Below, piece by piece: positions 9,084 through 16,477 of a stretch of DNA of 36,563 nt. Source of the DNA: CAZOZP01 sp964584325 (GTDB taxonomy: Bacteria > Bacteroidota > Ignavibacteria > Ignavibacteriales > Melioribacteraceae); NCBI GenBank assembly GCA_964584325.1, contig CAZOZP010000035.1, positions 1-36,563 on the forward strand. Direction: 5' to 3'. The position numbers were made by a program, and so were the translations under genes. Positions within the stretch are counted from its first letter, which is position 1. Each line of letters starts with the position of its first letter. The notes beneath the pieces are model-generated. The model saw only the letters and a program-made list of their open reading frames with translations, had not been told where the DNA came from and did not search any database.

Positions 9084-9406
9084 ACTCTTGCAATGAAGAC
9101 TGGCGCTCTTACAATGAAGACTGGCACTCTTACAATGAAGACTGGCGCTCTTGCAATGAAGACTGGCGCTCTTGCAATGAAGACTGGCGCTCTTACAATG
9201 AAGACTGGCGCTCTTACAATGAAGACTGGCGCTCTTACAATGAAGACTGGNNNNNNNNNNNNNNNNNNNNNNNNNNNNNNNNNNNNNNNNNNNNNNNNNN
9301 NNNNNNNNNNNNNNNNNNNNNNNNNNNNNNNNNNNNNNNNNNNNNNNNNNTTACAATGAAGACTGGCGCTCTTACAATGAAGACTGGCGCTCTTACAATG
9401 AAGACC
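9081..9406. repeat. 21-bp tandem array (minisatellite), interrupted by a scaffold gap
   Basis: Eight complete head-to-tail copies start at 9081, 9102, 9123, 9144, 9165, 9186, 9207 and 9228, each of the form GGCRCTCTTRCAATGAAGACT. After the N run there is a partial copy and two full copies (9365 and 9386). Variation is limited to A/G at positions 4 and 10, plus a final C in the last unit. There are no spacers between copies. Each unit can form a small TCTT-ACAATG-AAGA hairpin. Because 21 is a multiple of 3, several frames stay open, but no start with a ribosome site leads into them. The true copy number is unknown. Confidence 0.95.
9251..9350. other. Scaffold gap (100 N)
   Basis: Exactly 100 ambiguous bases inside the tandem array. 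The repeat phase on the right is not on the 21-base grid of the left side, so the length is a placeholder, not a measured distance. Confidence 0.97.
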
Positions 9407-9431
9407 GGCATTTGATGGCCGGATATTTTTT
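9405..9431 (+). terminator. Possible terminator closing the 21-bp array
   Basis: CCGGC (9405-9409) pairs with GCCGG (9418-9422) around an 8-base loop, and a T-rich run (ATATTTTTTC) follows. A plus-strand transcript through the array could end here. The stem is short, so it may instead be only the structural right boundary of the array. Confidence 0.45.
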
Positions 9432-9588
9432 CTTTCAGGGTTTGGGCTATAAGTATAAGTATTTAGAGAATTGTTTTAATCTTTTTATGGGGGAGTTAAA
9501 TATTTGTGAATTTGTACCTGTTTATTAAAACGGCGGTTGTAAGAATAATCGTCATCACTAACTAACAACAAAATAACGGAGTACAAAA

Positions 9589-10254
9589 ATGACCAAGAAA
9601 GAGGAAGCAAAACTCGAAATGCTTGACGCTGCAGTAAGTATCCTTGAAAGCGGAAACGGAACACTCAGCACAGTACCTGCACTTGTAGAAAAGACAAAAG
9701 TTCTGCGGGAAGTAGTTGAGAAAATCAGAAGTAAGGAAGAACTATTCAAATCTGCCGCATTAGGAAAGGCAGGTTCAAAAAACCTGACAAAGCATGAGAT
9801 TCTTGAAAAGGCAATAGTTGCTGCCAGCGCTTTGTTCAGTTACGGATTGGATAATAATGATGCGGAAGCCTCGGCAACGGGTGATTTAAGCGACAGCGAT
9901 TTCTCAAGGATGCGAGAAGAAGCGGTAATAACATCAATTAAGAACATTATGACTAAGGCTGCCGAATTAGGGAATAAACTGGAAAACTACGGAATAACTC
10001 AGCAATTTCTTGACGAGCTGCAAACAGGAGTTAATGATTTCTATAAAAAGCTTAGTCAGAAAAGCACGGGTTTCGCAATTAAAAAGACGGCAAAATCGAC
10101 TATCGAGGAATTGTTTGAATTAGCAGACAAAGAAATTAAATCCACGGACAGGTTGATGAAAAGGTACAGGGGTACCGAGGCTGAGCTTTACGGAAATTAT
10201 TTATCCGCAAGAATAATAAAGGACAAAGCCACCGTAAAGCGAAATGCCAGGTAA
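9589..10254 (+). CDS. Unrecognised helical protein
   Basis: 221 residues, no family recognised. The ATG has ACGGAG seven bases upstream, a good ribosome site, and codon use matches its neighbours, so it is probably a real gene. The sequence is rich in Lys, Glu, Ala and Leu and reads as nearly all alpha-helix: about residues 1-60 (EKTKVLREVVEKIRSKEEL), 65-90, 105-165 and 175-205. A central acidic loop (DNNDAEASATGDLSDSD) lies near 88-104. The C-terminus is basic (KDKATVKRNAR). It has no signal peptide, no membrane segment and no cysteine, so it should be a soluble cytosolic bundle. It stands alone downstream of the 21-bp array and faces a T9SS cargo gene. A structural or nucleic-acid-binding role is possible but unsupported. 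Confidence 0.75.
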   Translation: MTKKEEAKLEMLDAAVSILESGNGTLSTVPALVEKTKVLREVVEKIRSKEELFKSAALGKAGSKNLTKHEILEKAIVAASALFSYGLDNNDAEASATGDLSDSDFSRMREEAVITSIKNIMTKAAELGNKLENYGITQQFLDELQTGVNDFYKKLSQKSTGFAIKKTAKSTIEELFELADKEIKSTDRLMKRYRGTEAELYGNYLSARIIKDKATVKRNAR

Positions 10255-10265
10255 GCAGTAATGCC

Positions 10266-10287
10266 GGGCAGACCGAAAGGCCTGCCC
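10266..10287. repeat. Hairpin with GAAA tetraloop between convergent genes
   Basis: GGGCAG-A-CC, the loop GAAA, then GG-C-CTGCCC gives a stable stem with one mismatch, 11 bases after the stop at 10254. No T run follows on either strand, so it may protect 3' ends or act as a weak terminator. Confidence 0.5.
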
Positions 10288-10294
10288 AACTATA

Positions 10295-10329
10295 TCACTT
10301 TGTTACTCTGTCACTCGTTACTCTGTCAC
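10295..10329. repeat. Short degenerate octamer repeat
   Basis: TCACTTTG, TTACTCTG, TCACTCG (one base short) and TTACTCTG follow one another, then TCAC. This is the same TYACYYYG octamer theme as the long array at 26220-26371. It ends at the stop codon of the T9SS gene. Confidence 0.6.
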
Positions 10330-11534
10330 TATTTAACAAGCATCATCTTATTTATCTGTGAGAATTCGCCTGCTGTCAGTCTGTAATAATAAACGCCTGA
10401 TGATAAATTCGATGCATTAAATGATACTGAATGCATTCCTGCGTTTAATTCTGAATTAACCAGTTCAGCTACTTCCTGACCCAATGCATTGAACACCTTA
10501 AGATTTACATTTGATGCCGAAGGAAGTGCAAATCTTATTGTTGTTGACGGGTTGAATGGATTAGGATAATTCTGGCTCAATTCAAAGCTGGTAATTTCTG
10601 CAGTTGCTTCAACTATTTCTGATAGAGTTGTTTTTCCGTCGAGATCAATTTGTTTTAATCTGAAATACTTGTAGGAATTTCCGCTTACACTAAATGAATA
10701 ATCTTTTGGTGTATTGCTGTTTCCTGCGCCTGCCACAAAAGCGATCTTTCCAAATTCAGTACCGTCTGCCGAGGCTAATACATCGAAGCCGTAGTTATTT
10801 ATTTCAGTTGCCGTATTCCATTTAAGTTCTACTGCATTTCCTTTTACTGTTGCAGCAAATGTTGTAAGTTCTACGGGAACTAAAGGATTAAAAGTGTATT
10901 CAATAAGCCCGTTACCAATATTGGATTGATATGACCCTCCCCAGCTTGTTACAGAAACATTCGGATTCGCCAATGCATCTATTGCACCGTCCGTGCCGCC
11001 GCCGCCGGTTGAATATGCATCCAGATACATAGAAAGATTTGCTTCTGTAAGTCCGAGGCTTTCTGCAGAAACTGTATATTCTATAGTAGAAGTTGCACCG
11101 GGAGTCATAGTAAAAGTACCGGGGAAGCTTGGAACCATATCCCAGGTGCCGCCAACTTCATTGTACTCATATAATTCAACTCCGCCGCCTGAATCCACCC
11201 ATGACCCGATCCAATAATTCATTCCGCCACCAACAGAAAGAAGACTTATCGGTCTTCCCCATCCATTGGAAACTGCAGAGCCGGGGGTATTCCCGGTAGC
11301 TATTCCTATTACATATTTACCCCAATCTGTTGTAGAAATATTACCGTTCACTGTCAATGTAAACGTAATATCGGTAACAGTATTTGATACTTCCATACTA
11401 ACTATATCCAATGTGCCTCCTCCTGTTGAAATACCGGCATCAATATCACCTACAGCATCATTGAATGTAACTTGCGCAAATCCTGTTACATAAAACAGAA
11501 CTGCAATAAAAGCAATCAGTAACCTAGTTCTCAT
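10329..11534 (-). CDS. T9SS-exported protein with type A sorting tail
   Basis: 401 residues. A signal peptide (MRTRLLIAFIAVLFYVTGFA, cut before QVTFNDAVGD) sends it across the inner membrane. Residues about 22-210 form a beta-rich, Gly/Ser/Thr-rich domain without a catalytic signature. About 215-300 (PVELTTFAATVKGNAVELKW, then NNYGFDVLAS) is a fibronectin-III-like stretch common just before these tails. The last 80 residues are the T9SS type A sorting domain: SQNYPNPFNPSTTIRFALP, then LKVFNALGQEVAELV, SSGVYYYRL, and KMMLVK at the end. Proteins with this tail are moved through the outer membrane and kept on the surface or released. The cargo's function is unknown. The ATG at 11534 has GGGAG five bases upstream. 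No clear promoter was found. Confidence 0.9.
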   Translation of the reverse strand: MRTRLLIAFIAVLFYVTGFAQVTFNDAVGDIDAGISTGGGTLDIVSMEVSNTVTDITFTLTVNGNISTTDWGKYVIGIATGNTPGSAVSNGWGRPISLLSVGGGMNYWIGSWVDSGGGVELYEYNEVGGTWDMVPSFPGTFTMTPGATSTIEYTVSAESLGLTEANLSMYLDAYSTGGGGTDGAIDALANPNVSVTSWGGSYQSNIGNGLIEYTFNPLVPVELTTFAATVKGNAVELKWNTATEINNYGFDVLASADGTEFGKIAFVAGAGNSNTPKDYSFSVSGNSYKYFRLKQIDLDGKTTLSEIVEATAEITSFELSQNYPNPFNPSTTIRFALPSASNVNLKVFNALGQEVAELVNSELNAGMHSVSFNASNLSSGVYYYRLTAGEFSQINKMMLVK

Positions 11535-11764
11535 CTCTACTCCCTATTTTTTTTATACAATTATGGCTAATATTTATATATAGCTAAATTAAATTAAATA
11601 AATTTGTCTATAATTTCAAGGGAATTAACAACTTAGGTTTTAAATATTTGAAATTATGATAATCACCTCTGATTTTCCCCTTACATTTCTTGAAGGATAT
11701 TTGATTATTCATATTAATATTGTCCGTTTTTTTTCTTAACTTTCCGAAAAATAAATTGGTGAAT

Positions 11765-12250
11765 ATGAATAAACGACCTACCTGGGATAACTATTTTCTG
11801 AAGCTGGCGATGCTGGTTTCTGAACGTGCTACCTGTCCGCGCATGCACTGCGGCTGTGTTCTTGTAAAAGATAAACGAATTCTTGCCACAGGCTATAACG
11901 GGTCTTTGCCCGGTCAGCCGCACTGCGAAGACGAAGGATGTCTGATTGTTAACAATCATTGTGTTAGAACTATACACGCGGAGATGAATGCCCTTATGCA
12001 GTGTTCGGTTCACGGAATAAGCACCCTTGGAGCTTCTGCATATGTTACGAATTTACCTTGCACTAATTGTGCTAAATCTTTGATTGCAGCAGGCATTAAG
12101 GAAATTGTAATTTTTTCCGATTATCATGATTCAATGGCTGAATCATTGTTTGAGCAGTCCGGCGTAATTCTCCGGAGAATCAAACAGCCTGATGCGAGCA
12201 TATTTTATGACTTAAGCAGTTTTTCTTCTGCAAAAAAGATTGATGTGTGA
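11765..12250 (+). CDS. dCMP deaminase (ComEB-like)
   Basis: 161 residues, a zinc-dependent cytidine/deoxycytidylate deaminase. The catalytic motif is HAEMNAL at 71-77 (zinc His71, catalytic Glu73) with PCTNC at 98-102 giving the two zinc cysteines. The substrate-loop residues CGCVLVKDKRILATGYNG at 29-46 are typical of the dCMP deaminase/ComE operon protein 2 group. The enzyme turns dCMP into dUMP for thymidylate synthesis, which links it to folA in this window. The ATG at 11765 follows GGTGA; an upstream in-frame TTG at 11720 would add 15 unlike-family residues and is rejected. Its TGA stop overlaps the ATG of ppk by one base, so the two are coupled. Confidence 0.9.
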   Translation: MNKRPTWDNYFLKLAMLVSERATCPRMHCGCVLVKDKRILATGYNGSLPGQPHCEDEGCLIVNNHCVRTIHAEMNALMQCSVHGISTLGASAYVTNLPCTNCAKSLIAAGIKEIVIFSDYHDSMAESLFEQSGVILRRIKQPDASIFYDLSSFSSAKKIDV

Positions 12251-14370
12251 TGCTAAACGAAAATAACTTAAAAAAATACTTTAAACCGAGAAACTTCATA
12301 AACAGAGATTTAAGCTGGCTGGAGTTTAACCGCAGGGTTTTTGAAGAAGCCCTTAATCCGAATCTTCCTTTGCTGGATAAAATTAAATTTATTTCCATTT
12401 TTTCTTCCAATCTGGACGAGTTCTTTATGACGCGCGTATCCGGCTTGAAAGAACAGATAAAGGCAAATGTTATAGAGACATCTATAGACGGATTAACTCC
12501 TATGCAGGGACTCAAAAGAATTGATGAAGAAATCAGGCCCATGCTTTCTTCGATATATGAATTCTGGCGGCATAAAATAACACCTGCACTGGTATCAGAA
12601 GGTATTTCCATAAGCTCAATAAAATCGTTAAACGAAGATGACCAGAAAGTGCTTAAAGAATATTTTCTGAAGGAAATTTTCCCTGTACTTACTCCTTTGG
12701 CATTTGACCCCGGAAGACCTTTTCCGTACATCTCGAATTTAAGTTTAAGTTTCGCTGTTCTTATACAAAAACCTAACTCCGAAAGACATTTTGCACGAGT
12801 AAAGATTCCTGCTATACTCCCCCGGCTTCTGAATATAGATCAAATAAAAGCAAAAATGAACAAAACTCAGGTTGTTCAGGAAAAATTCAATTTTGTCTGG
12901 CTGGAAGAACTGATAGAACAAAATCTTCAGTTGCTTTTCCCCGGTCTTCAGATTCTTGAAGCACACGTTTTCAGAATAACACGCGATACAGATCTTGAAA
13001 TACAGGAAGATGAGGCTGATGATCTGCTTCAGCTTATTCAGGAAAATATAAGACAGAGAAAATTTGGTTCTGTTGTGCGTTTGGAAGTTGAAAAAGAGAT
13101 TCCTGCAATAATGATAGAAACATTTCTGGAAAACCTTGAAATAGGTATGGATGACATATACTTCATTGACGGACCTTTAGGAATGAGCAGTGTAATGGAG
13201 TTGATGAAAATCCCAAATCCGAAGTTAAAGGAAAAACATTTCCAGCCGCCGGTACCGGCAGTATTTGAAGAATCTGACAGTATATTCAATACAATTGCGC
13301 AAAAAGATATAATACTGCACCATCCGTACGATTCATTTACTCCGATAGTAGAGTTTGTTAAACAGGCTTCCAAGGATCCTGATGTACTTGCAATAAAAGC
13401 TACTCTCTACCGTGTGGGCTTAAATTCTCCTATAGTAAGAGCGCTTATAGAAGCCGCCGAACTGAAAAAACAGGTTGCCGTGCTGGTGGAATTAAAAGCC
13501 CGATTCGATGAAGAAAACAATATTTATTGGGCAAAGGAACTTGAAAAAGCAGGAGTACACGTTGTTTACGGTCTAATCGGATTAAAAACTCACTCGAAGA
13601 TGATTCTTGTTGTACGCAAAGATCCTGAAGGAGTTAAGCGCTTTGTTCATCTTGGAACCGGGAATTATAATCCGGATACAGCAAAAATTTACACCGACCT
13701 TGGTTTCTTTACAACGGATGCAGAAATTTGTGCTGATGTTTCCGACATTTTCAATTATCTGACCGGCTATTCAGAACAAAGAATATTCCGAAAACTTATG
13801 GTTGCTCCAATTAATCTCCGCGAAGGATTCCTTCGAATTATTGAGCAGGAAATTCGAAATGTAAAAGAAGGCGGTAAAGGTCATTTAATATTCAAAGCAA
13901 ATGCACTTGTTGATCCGGTTCTTATTGCAGCGCTTTATGAAGCCTCGCAGCAGGGAGTACAAATAGATCTTATCATAAGAGGTATATGCTGCCTTGTACC
14001 CCAGGTGCCTAAGCTTAGCGAAAATATAAGAGTAAGAAGTATAGTAGGCCGTTTTCTTGAACATCACAGAATTTATTATGCCTACAACAATGGTCAGGAA
14101 AACTTATATTTAAGCAGTGCCGATATTATGCAGAGAAACCTCGACCGAAGAGTTGAAACGGCTTTCCCGATTGAAGATAAAGTATTGAAAGAGGAGATTA
14201 TCGAAAATATTTTAAAGCCTTTTCTTGAAGATAACATTAAAGCAAGGCTGCTGCATCCCAACGGAAAATATGCATGTAAAAGGGCTGAAGCCGGAGCAAG
14301 AAAGATTTCCGTACAGGAACAGTTTATGGAAAATGCACTGCTTAAGGCAAACAAAATTACAATTAAATAA
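12250..14370 (+). CDS. ppk1: Polyphosphate kinase 1
   Basis: 706 residues, full length for PPK1, which makes inorganic polyphosphate from ATP in a reversible reaction. The N-terminal domain opens with RDLSWLEFNRRVFEEA. The catalytic half has two phospholipase-D-like regions: VHLGTGNYNPDTAKIYTD with the autophosphorylated histidine at about 467, and RFLEHHRIYYAYNNG with the second conserved histidine pair at 605-606. The ATG used overlaps the deaminase TGA (TGATG); a GTG one codon earlier is possible but less likely. The C-terminus is slightly longer than the conserved domain. Cotranscription with a dCMP deaminase may be chance packing, as no direct pathway link is known. Confidence 0.95.
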   Translation: MLNENNLKKYFKPRNFINRDLSWLEFNRRVFEEALNPNLPLLDKIKFISIFSSNLDEFFMTRVSGLKEQIKANVIETSIDGLTPMQGLKRIDEEIRPMLSSIYEFWRHKITPALVSEGISISSIKSLNEDDQKVLKEYFLKEIFPVLTPLAFDPGRPFPYISNLSLSFAVLIQKPNSERHFARVKIPAILPRLLNIDQIKAKMNKTQVVQEKFNFVWLEELIEQNLQLLFPGLQILEAHVFRITRDTDLEIQEDEADDLLQLIQENIRQRKFGSVVRLEVEKEIPAIMIETFLENLEIGMDDIYFIDGPLGMSSVMELMKIPNPKLKEKHFQPPVPAVFEESDSIFNTIAQKDIILHHPYDSFTPIVEFVKQASKDPDVLAIKATLYRVGLNSPIVRALIEAAELKKQVAVLVELKARFDEENNIYWAKELEKAGVHVVYGLIGLKTHSKMILVVRKDPEGVKRFVHLGTGNYNPDTAKIYTDLGFFTTDAEICADVSDIFNYLTGYSEQRIFRKLMVAPINLREGFLRIIEQEIRNVKEGGKGHLIFKANALVDPVLIAALYEASQQGVQIDLIIRGICCLVPQVPKLSENIRVRSIVGRFLEHHRIYYAYNNGQENLYLSSADIMQRNLDRRVETAFPIEDKVLKEEIIENILKPFLEDNIKARLLHPNGKYACKRAEAGARKISVQEQFMENALLKANKITIK

Positions 14371-14426
14371 TATTACCGGAAATCCTGTCATTTCTTTATG
14401 TTATTTTGGGATTAATAAAATATTAT

Positions 14427-14458
14427 TTTGAATATTGATTTAAATCACGTTATCTTTG
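14427..14458 (+). promoter_or_regulatory. Bacteroidota-type promoter of the crp/fnr-family gene
   Basis: TTTG (14427-14430), exactly 20 bases, then TATCTTTG (14451-14458), matching TTTG-N20-TAnnTTTG. Transcription would start near 14465, about 18 bases before the ATG, leaving room for the AGGAG ribosome site. Confidence 0.75.
14435..14448 (+). promoter_or_regulatory. FNR-like operator inside the regulator's own promoter
   Basis: TTGAT-TTAA-ATCAC fits the FNR box TTGAT-N4-ATCAA at 9 of 10 defined positions. It lies between the -33 and -7 elements, so a bound dimer would compete with RNA polymerase. Negative autoregulation by the gene downstream is the simplest reading. Confidence 0.6.
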
Positions 14459-14482
14459 GAAAGAACATCATTAGGAGATTTT

Positions 14483-15163
14483 ATGCCTTCTGCCGATTTT
14501 TTACAATATGTGCCCATTTTTTCAGAGCTTGACGAAAATGCCATTGAACAAATTGCCCTGATCGGGAGTCGTAAATATTTTAAAAAGGATTCTTTCATTC
14601 TTGTGGAAGAAGAAGACGGTTCAGCACTTTTTGTAATTATTGAAGGAAAAGTTAAAATTGCCAGATCCAGCAATGACGGACGTGAAGTAATTTTATCAAT
14701 TCTGACTGAATCAGATTTCTTTGGGGAAATGGCAATACTCGACGGACAATCCCGTTCAGCATCTGTTATTGCTCTTGAAGATACAGAATTATTTATGATA
14801 CACAGAAATGAGTTCCTAAAACTTTTAAGGGAACATCCTGAAGTATCTATAGCTTTACTGCAGGAACTTACACAGAGATTAAGAGTTGCCGACTTAAAAA
14901 TAAAATCACTCTCCCTAAAAGATGCCGAAGGCAAAGTTGCTTCGGTAATACTTCAACTGGCTGACGATGTAGGCAAGATAAAACAAGGTGTAGTGGAAAT
15001 CGAAAAACTTCCGCTCCAGCAAGATCTTGCAAATATGGCGGCTACATCAAGGGAAACTATTTCGCGAACACTGCACTCATTCGCAAAAAAAGAACTTATT
15101 GAACTTGAAGGATCAAAACTAAGAATTCTTGACTATGAAAAGTTCAAGGAAGTTTTCGGCTGA
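14483..15163 (+). CDS. Crp/Fnr-family transcription regulator
   Basis: 226 residues. Residues about 8-125 form a cyclic-nucleotide-binding beta-roll with the pocket GEMAILDGQSRSASV at 81-95, keeping the Glu82 and Arg91-Ser92 pair that binds the cNMP phosphate in CRP. A dimerisation helix follows (about 125-150), then a C-terminal winged helix with recognition helix SRETISRTL at 189-197. There is no N-terminal cysteine cluster as in oxygen-sensing FNR. The recognition helix mixes CRP (Arg190, Glu191) and FNR (Ser194, Arg195) residues, which is compatible with the TTGAT-type box in its promoter. The ATG at 14483 has AGGAG five bases upstream; an in-frame TTG at 14456 lies inside the promoter. 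First gene of the run that continues to the ABC-F ATPase. Confidence 0.9.
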   Translation: MPSADFLQYVPIFSELDENAIEQIALIGSRKYFKKDSFILVEEEDGSALFVIIEGKVKIARSSNDGREVILSILTESDFFGEMAILDGQSRSASVIALEDTELFMIHRNEFLKLLREHPEVSIALLQELTQRLRVADLKIKSLSLKDAEGKVASVILQLADDVGKIKQGVVEIEKLPLQQDLANMAATSRETISRTLHSFAKKELIELEGSKLRILDYEKFKEVFG

Positions 15164-15169
15164 AAATAA

Positions 15170-16018
15170 ATGCCGCTTATCGCAGATCTGCATATTCATA
15201 CAAGTAAATCGGACGGAGCTTTCAGTCCGATTGAAATAATTGATAAAGCCCGTGCGGCAGGTCTTGATATAATAAGCATAACAGATCACGATCAGATTTC
15301 AGGTTATCTGGAAGCTGCTGATTATGCTGAATGCGCCGATATCAGACTTATCCCCGGAATTGAAATCAGTTCAGAAATTGAAAATAGAGAAATTCATCTT
15401 TTAGGCTACTTTATAAATACCGATAGCAAAGCCCTCTTAGATTACTTAGCCTTTACTCAGGAAGCACGAATTGACAGAGCAAAGGCAATAATTAAAAAAC
15501 TTAACGACAATAAGATTGATATCAGTCTGGATGAGATTCCCAGTGATGAAACTGCATTTATTGGCCGCGTTCAAATAGCTAAATTAATGGTTCAAAAATC
15601 TTACTCGGGAAGCATTAAATCTGCTTTCAGCAGTCATCTGGGCAACAAGAAATATGCATACGTCCGGAACAGATATTATGCATACAGAAAAGCCATTCAA
15701 CTTATAAAAGAAGCAGGCGGACTTGCATTTATTGCTCATCCCGGAAACATAGATCACAGACTGCTTGATAAACTTTGCAAGAAAGGACTTGACGGAATAG
15801 AACTCGTGCATCCTTCTCATAATAAATTTACTGCTGAGGCTTTAGCTGAATATGCGGCAAAAAAGAATTTGCTTACTTCCGGCGGATCAGATTTCCATGG
15901 AATACAAAATCAGGATGAACATAATTTAGGAAAGTATTATATTGCAGCATTAAAAGTACATTTAATGACAGAAAGAATTAAATCTCAATCCGGAGTGATA
16001 TATGAAAAACATAATTGA
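15170..16018 (+). CDS. PHP-domain phosphoesterase (RNase AM / nucleoside-bisphosphatase type)
   Basis: 282 residues, one polymerase-and-histidinol-phosphatase domain. Metal ligands appear in the expected order: DLHIHTSKSDG at 6-16, ITDHD, IPGIEIS, FIAHPG, and SGGSDFHG near the C-terminus. The length and the insert of about 90 residues between the third and fourth motifs fit the YciV/TrpH subgroup, which acts on 3',5'-nucleoside bisphosphates or trims RNA 5' ends; that substrate is inferred from family only. The ATG lies 6 bases after the regulator's stop and has no clear Shine-Dalgarno sequence, so translation probably depends on the upstream gene. Its 3' end overlaps ribH by 17 bases. Confidence 0.85.
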   Translation: MPLIADLHIHTSKSDGAFSPIEIIDKARAAGLDIISITDHDQISGYLEAADYAECADIRLIPGIEISSEIENREIHLLGYFINTDSKALLDYLAFTQEARIDRAKAIIKKLNDNKIDISLDEIPSDETAFIGRVQIAKLMVQKSYSGSIKSAFSSHLGNKKYAYVRNRYYAYRKAIQLIKEAGGLAFIAHPGNIDHRLLDKLCKKGLDGIELVHPSHNKFTAEALAEYAAKKNLLTSGGSDFHGIQNQDEHNLGKYYIAALKVHLMTERIKSQSGVIYEKHN

Positions 16019-16466
16019 AGGAAAATTAAATGCAAAAGGAATGAAATTCGCGGTAATTGTAAGCCGGTTTAACGATTTTATCTCTCAAAAACTGCTTGAA
16101 GGAGCAATAGACTGCCTTATCCGCCACGATGCCCAGGAAACTGACATTACGGTGATTAAAGTACCCGGAGCTTTCGAAATTCCTTTAGCCGCAGAAAAAA
16201 CCGCCGGCAGTAAAAATTATGATGCAGTTATTTGTTTAGGAGCAGTTATTAGAGGTGCTACTCCGCACTTTGATTATGTAGCATCTGAAGTAAGCAAAGG
16301 AATAGCACAGACTTCACTGAAAAACCAAATTCCCGTTTCCTTCGGTGTTCTTACTACCGATTCAATTGAACAGGCAATAGAAAGAGCCGGCACTAAATCC
16401 GGGAATAAAGGCTGGGATGCTGCTGTTACTGCTATTGAAATGGCAGATCTTTTAAGAAAAATTTAA
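16002..16466 (+). CDS. ribH: 6,7-dimethyl-8-ribityllumazine synthase
   Basis: 154 residues, the normal length. The enzyme joins 5-amino-6-ribitylaminouracil with 3,4-dihydroxy-2-butanone 4-phosphate, the step before riboflavin. Visible signatures are RFNDFISQKLLEGA, VPGAFEIPLAAEK (substrate loop), CLGAVIRGATPHFDYVASE with the catalytic histidine, PVSFGVLTTDSIEQAIERAG and GNKGWDAAVTAIEMADLL. The ATG is inside the 3' end of the PHP gene and has GGAG six bases upstream. Its partner ribBA, which makes both precursors, lies 11 kb away on the other strand, so the pathway is not one operon. No FMN riboswitch was seen before either gene. Confidence 0.96.
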   Translation: MKNIIEGKLNAKGMKFAVIVSRFNDFISQKLLEGAIDCLIRHDAQETDITVIKVPGAFEIPLAAEKTAGSKNYDAVICLGAVIRGATPHFDYVASEVSKGIAQTSLKNQIPVSFGVLTTDSIEQAIERAGTKSGNKGWDAAVTAIEMADLLRKI

Positions 16467-16477
16467 GAAAGGGTTGT

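Noticed and set aside
8945..9127. 60-codon minus-strand frame starting inside the array
   Set aside because: Repeat-derived N-terminus, no ribosome site, no family.
9093..9359. Plus-strand frame repeating MKTGALT through the 21-bp array
   Set aside because: It runs through the N gap, has no ribosome site, and exists only because the unit length is a multiple of three.
9081..9406. CRISPR array
   Set aside because: Units are directly adjacent without spacers and no cas gene is present.
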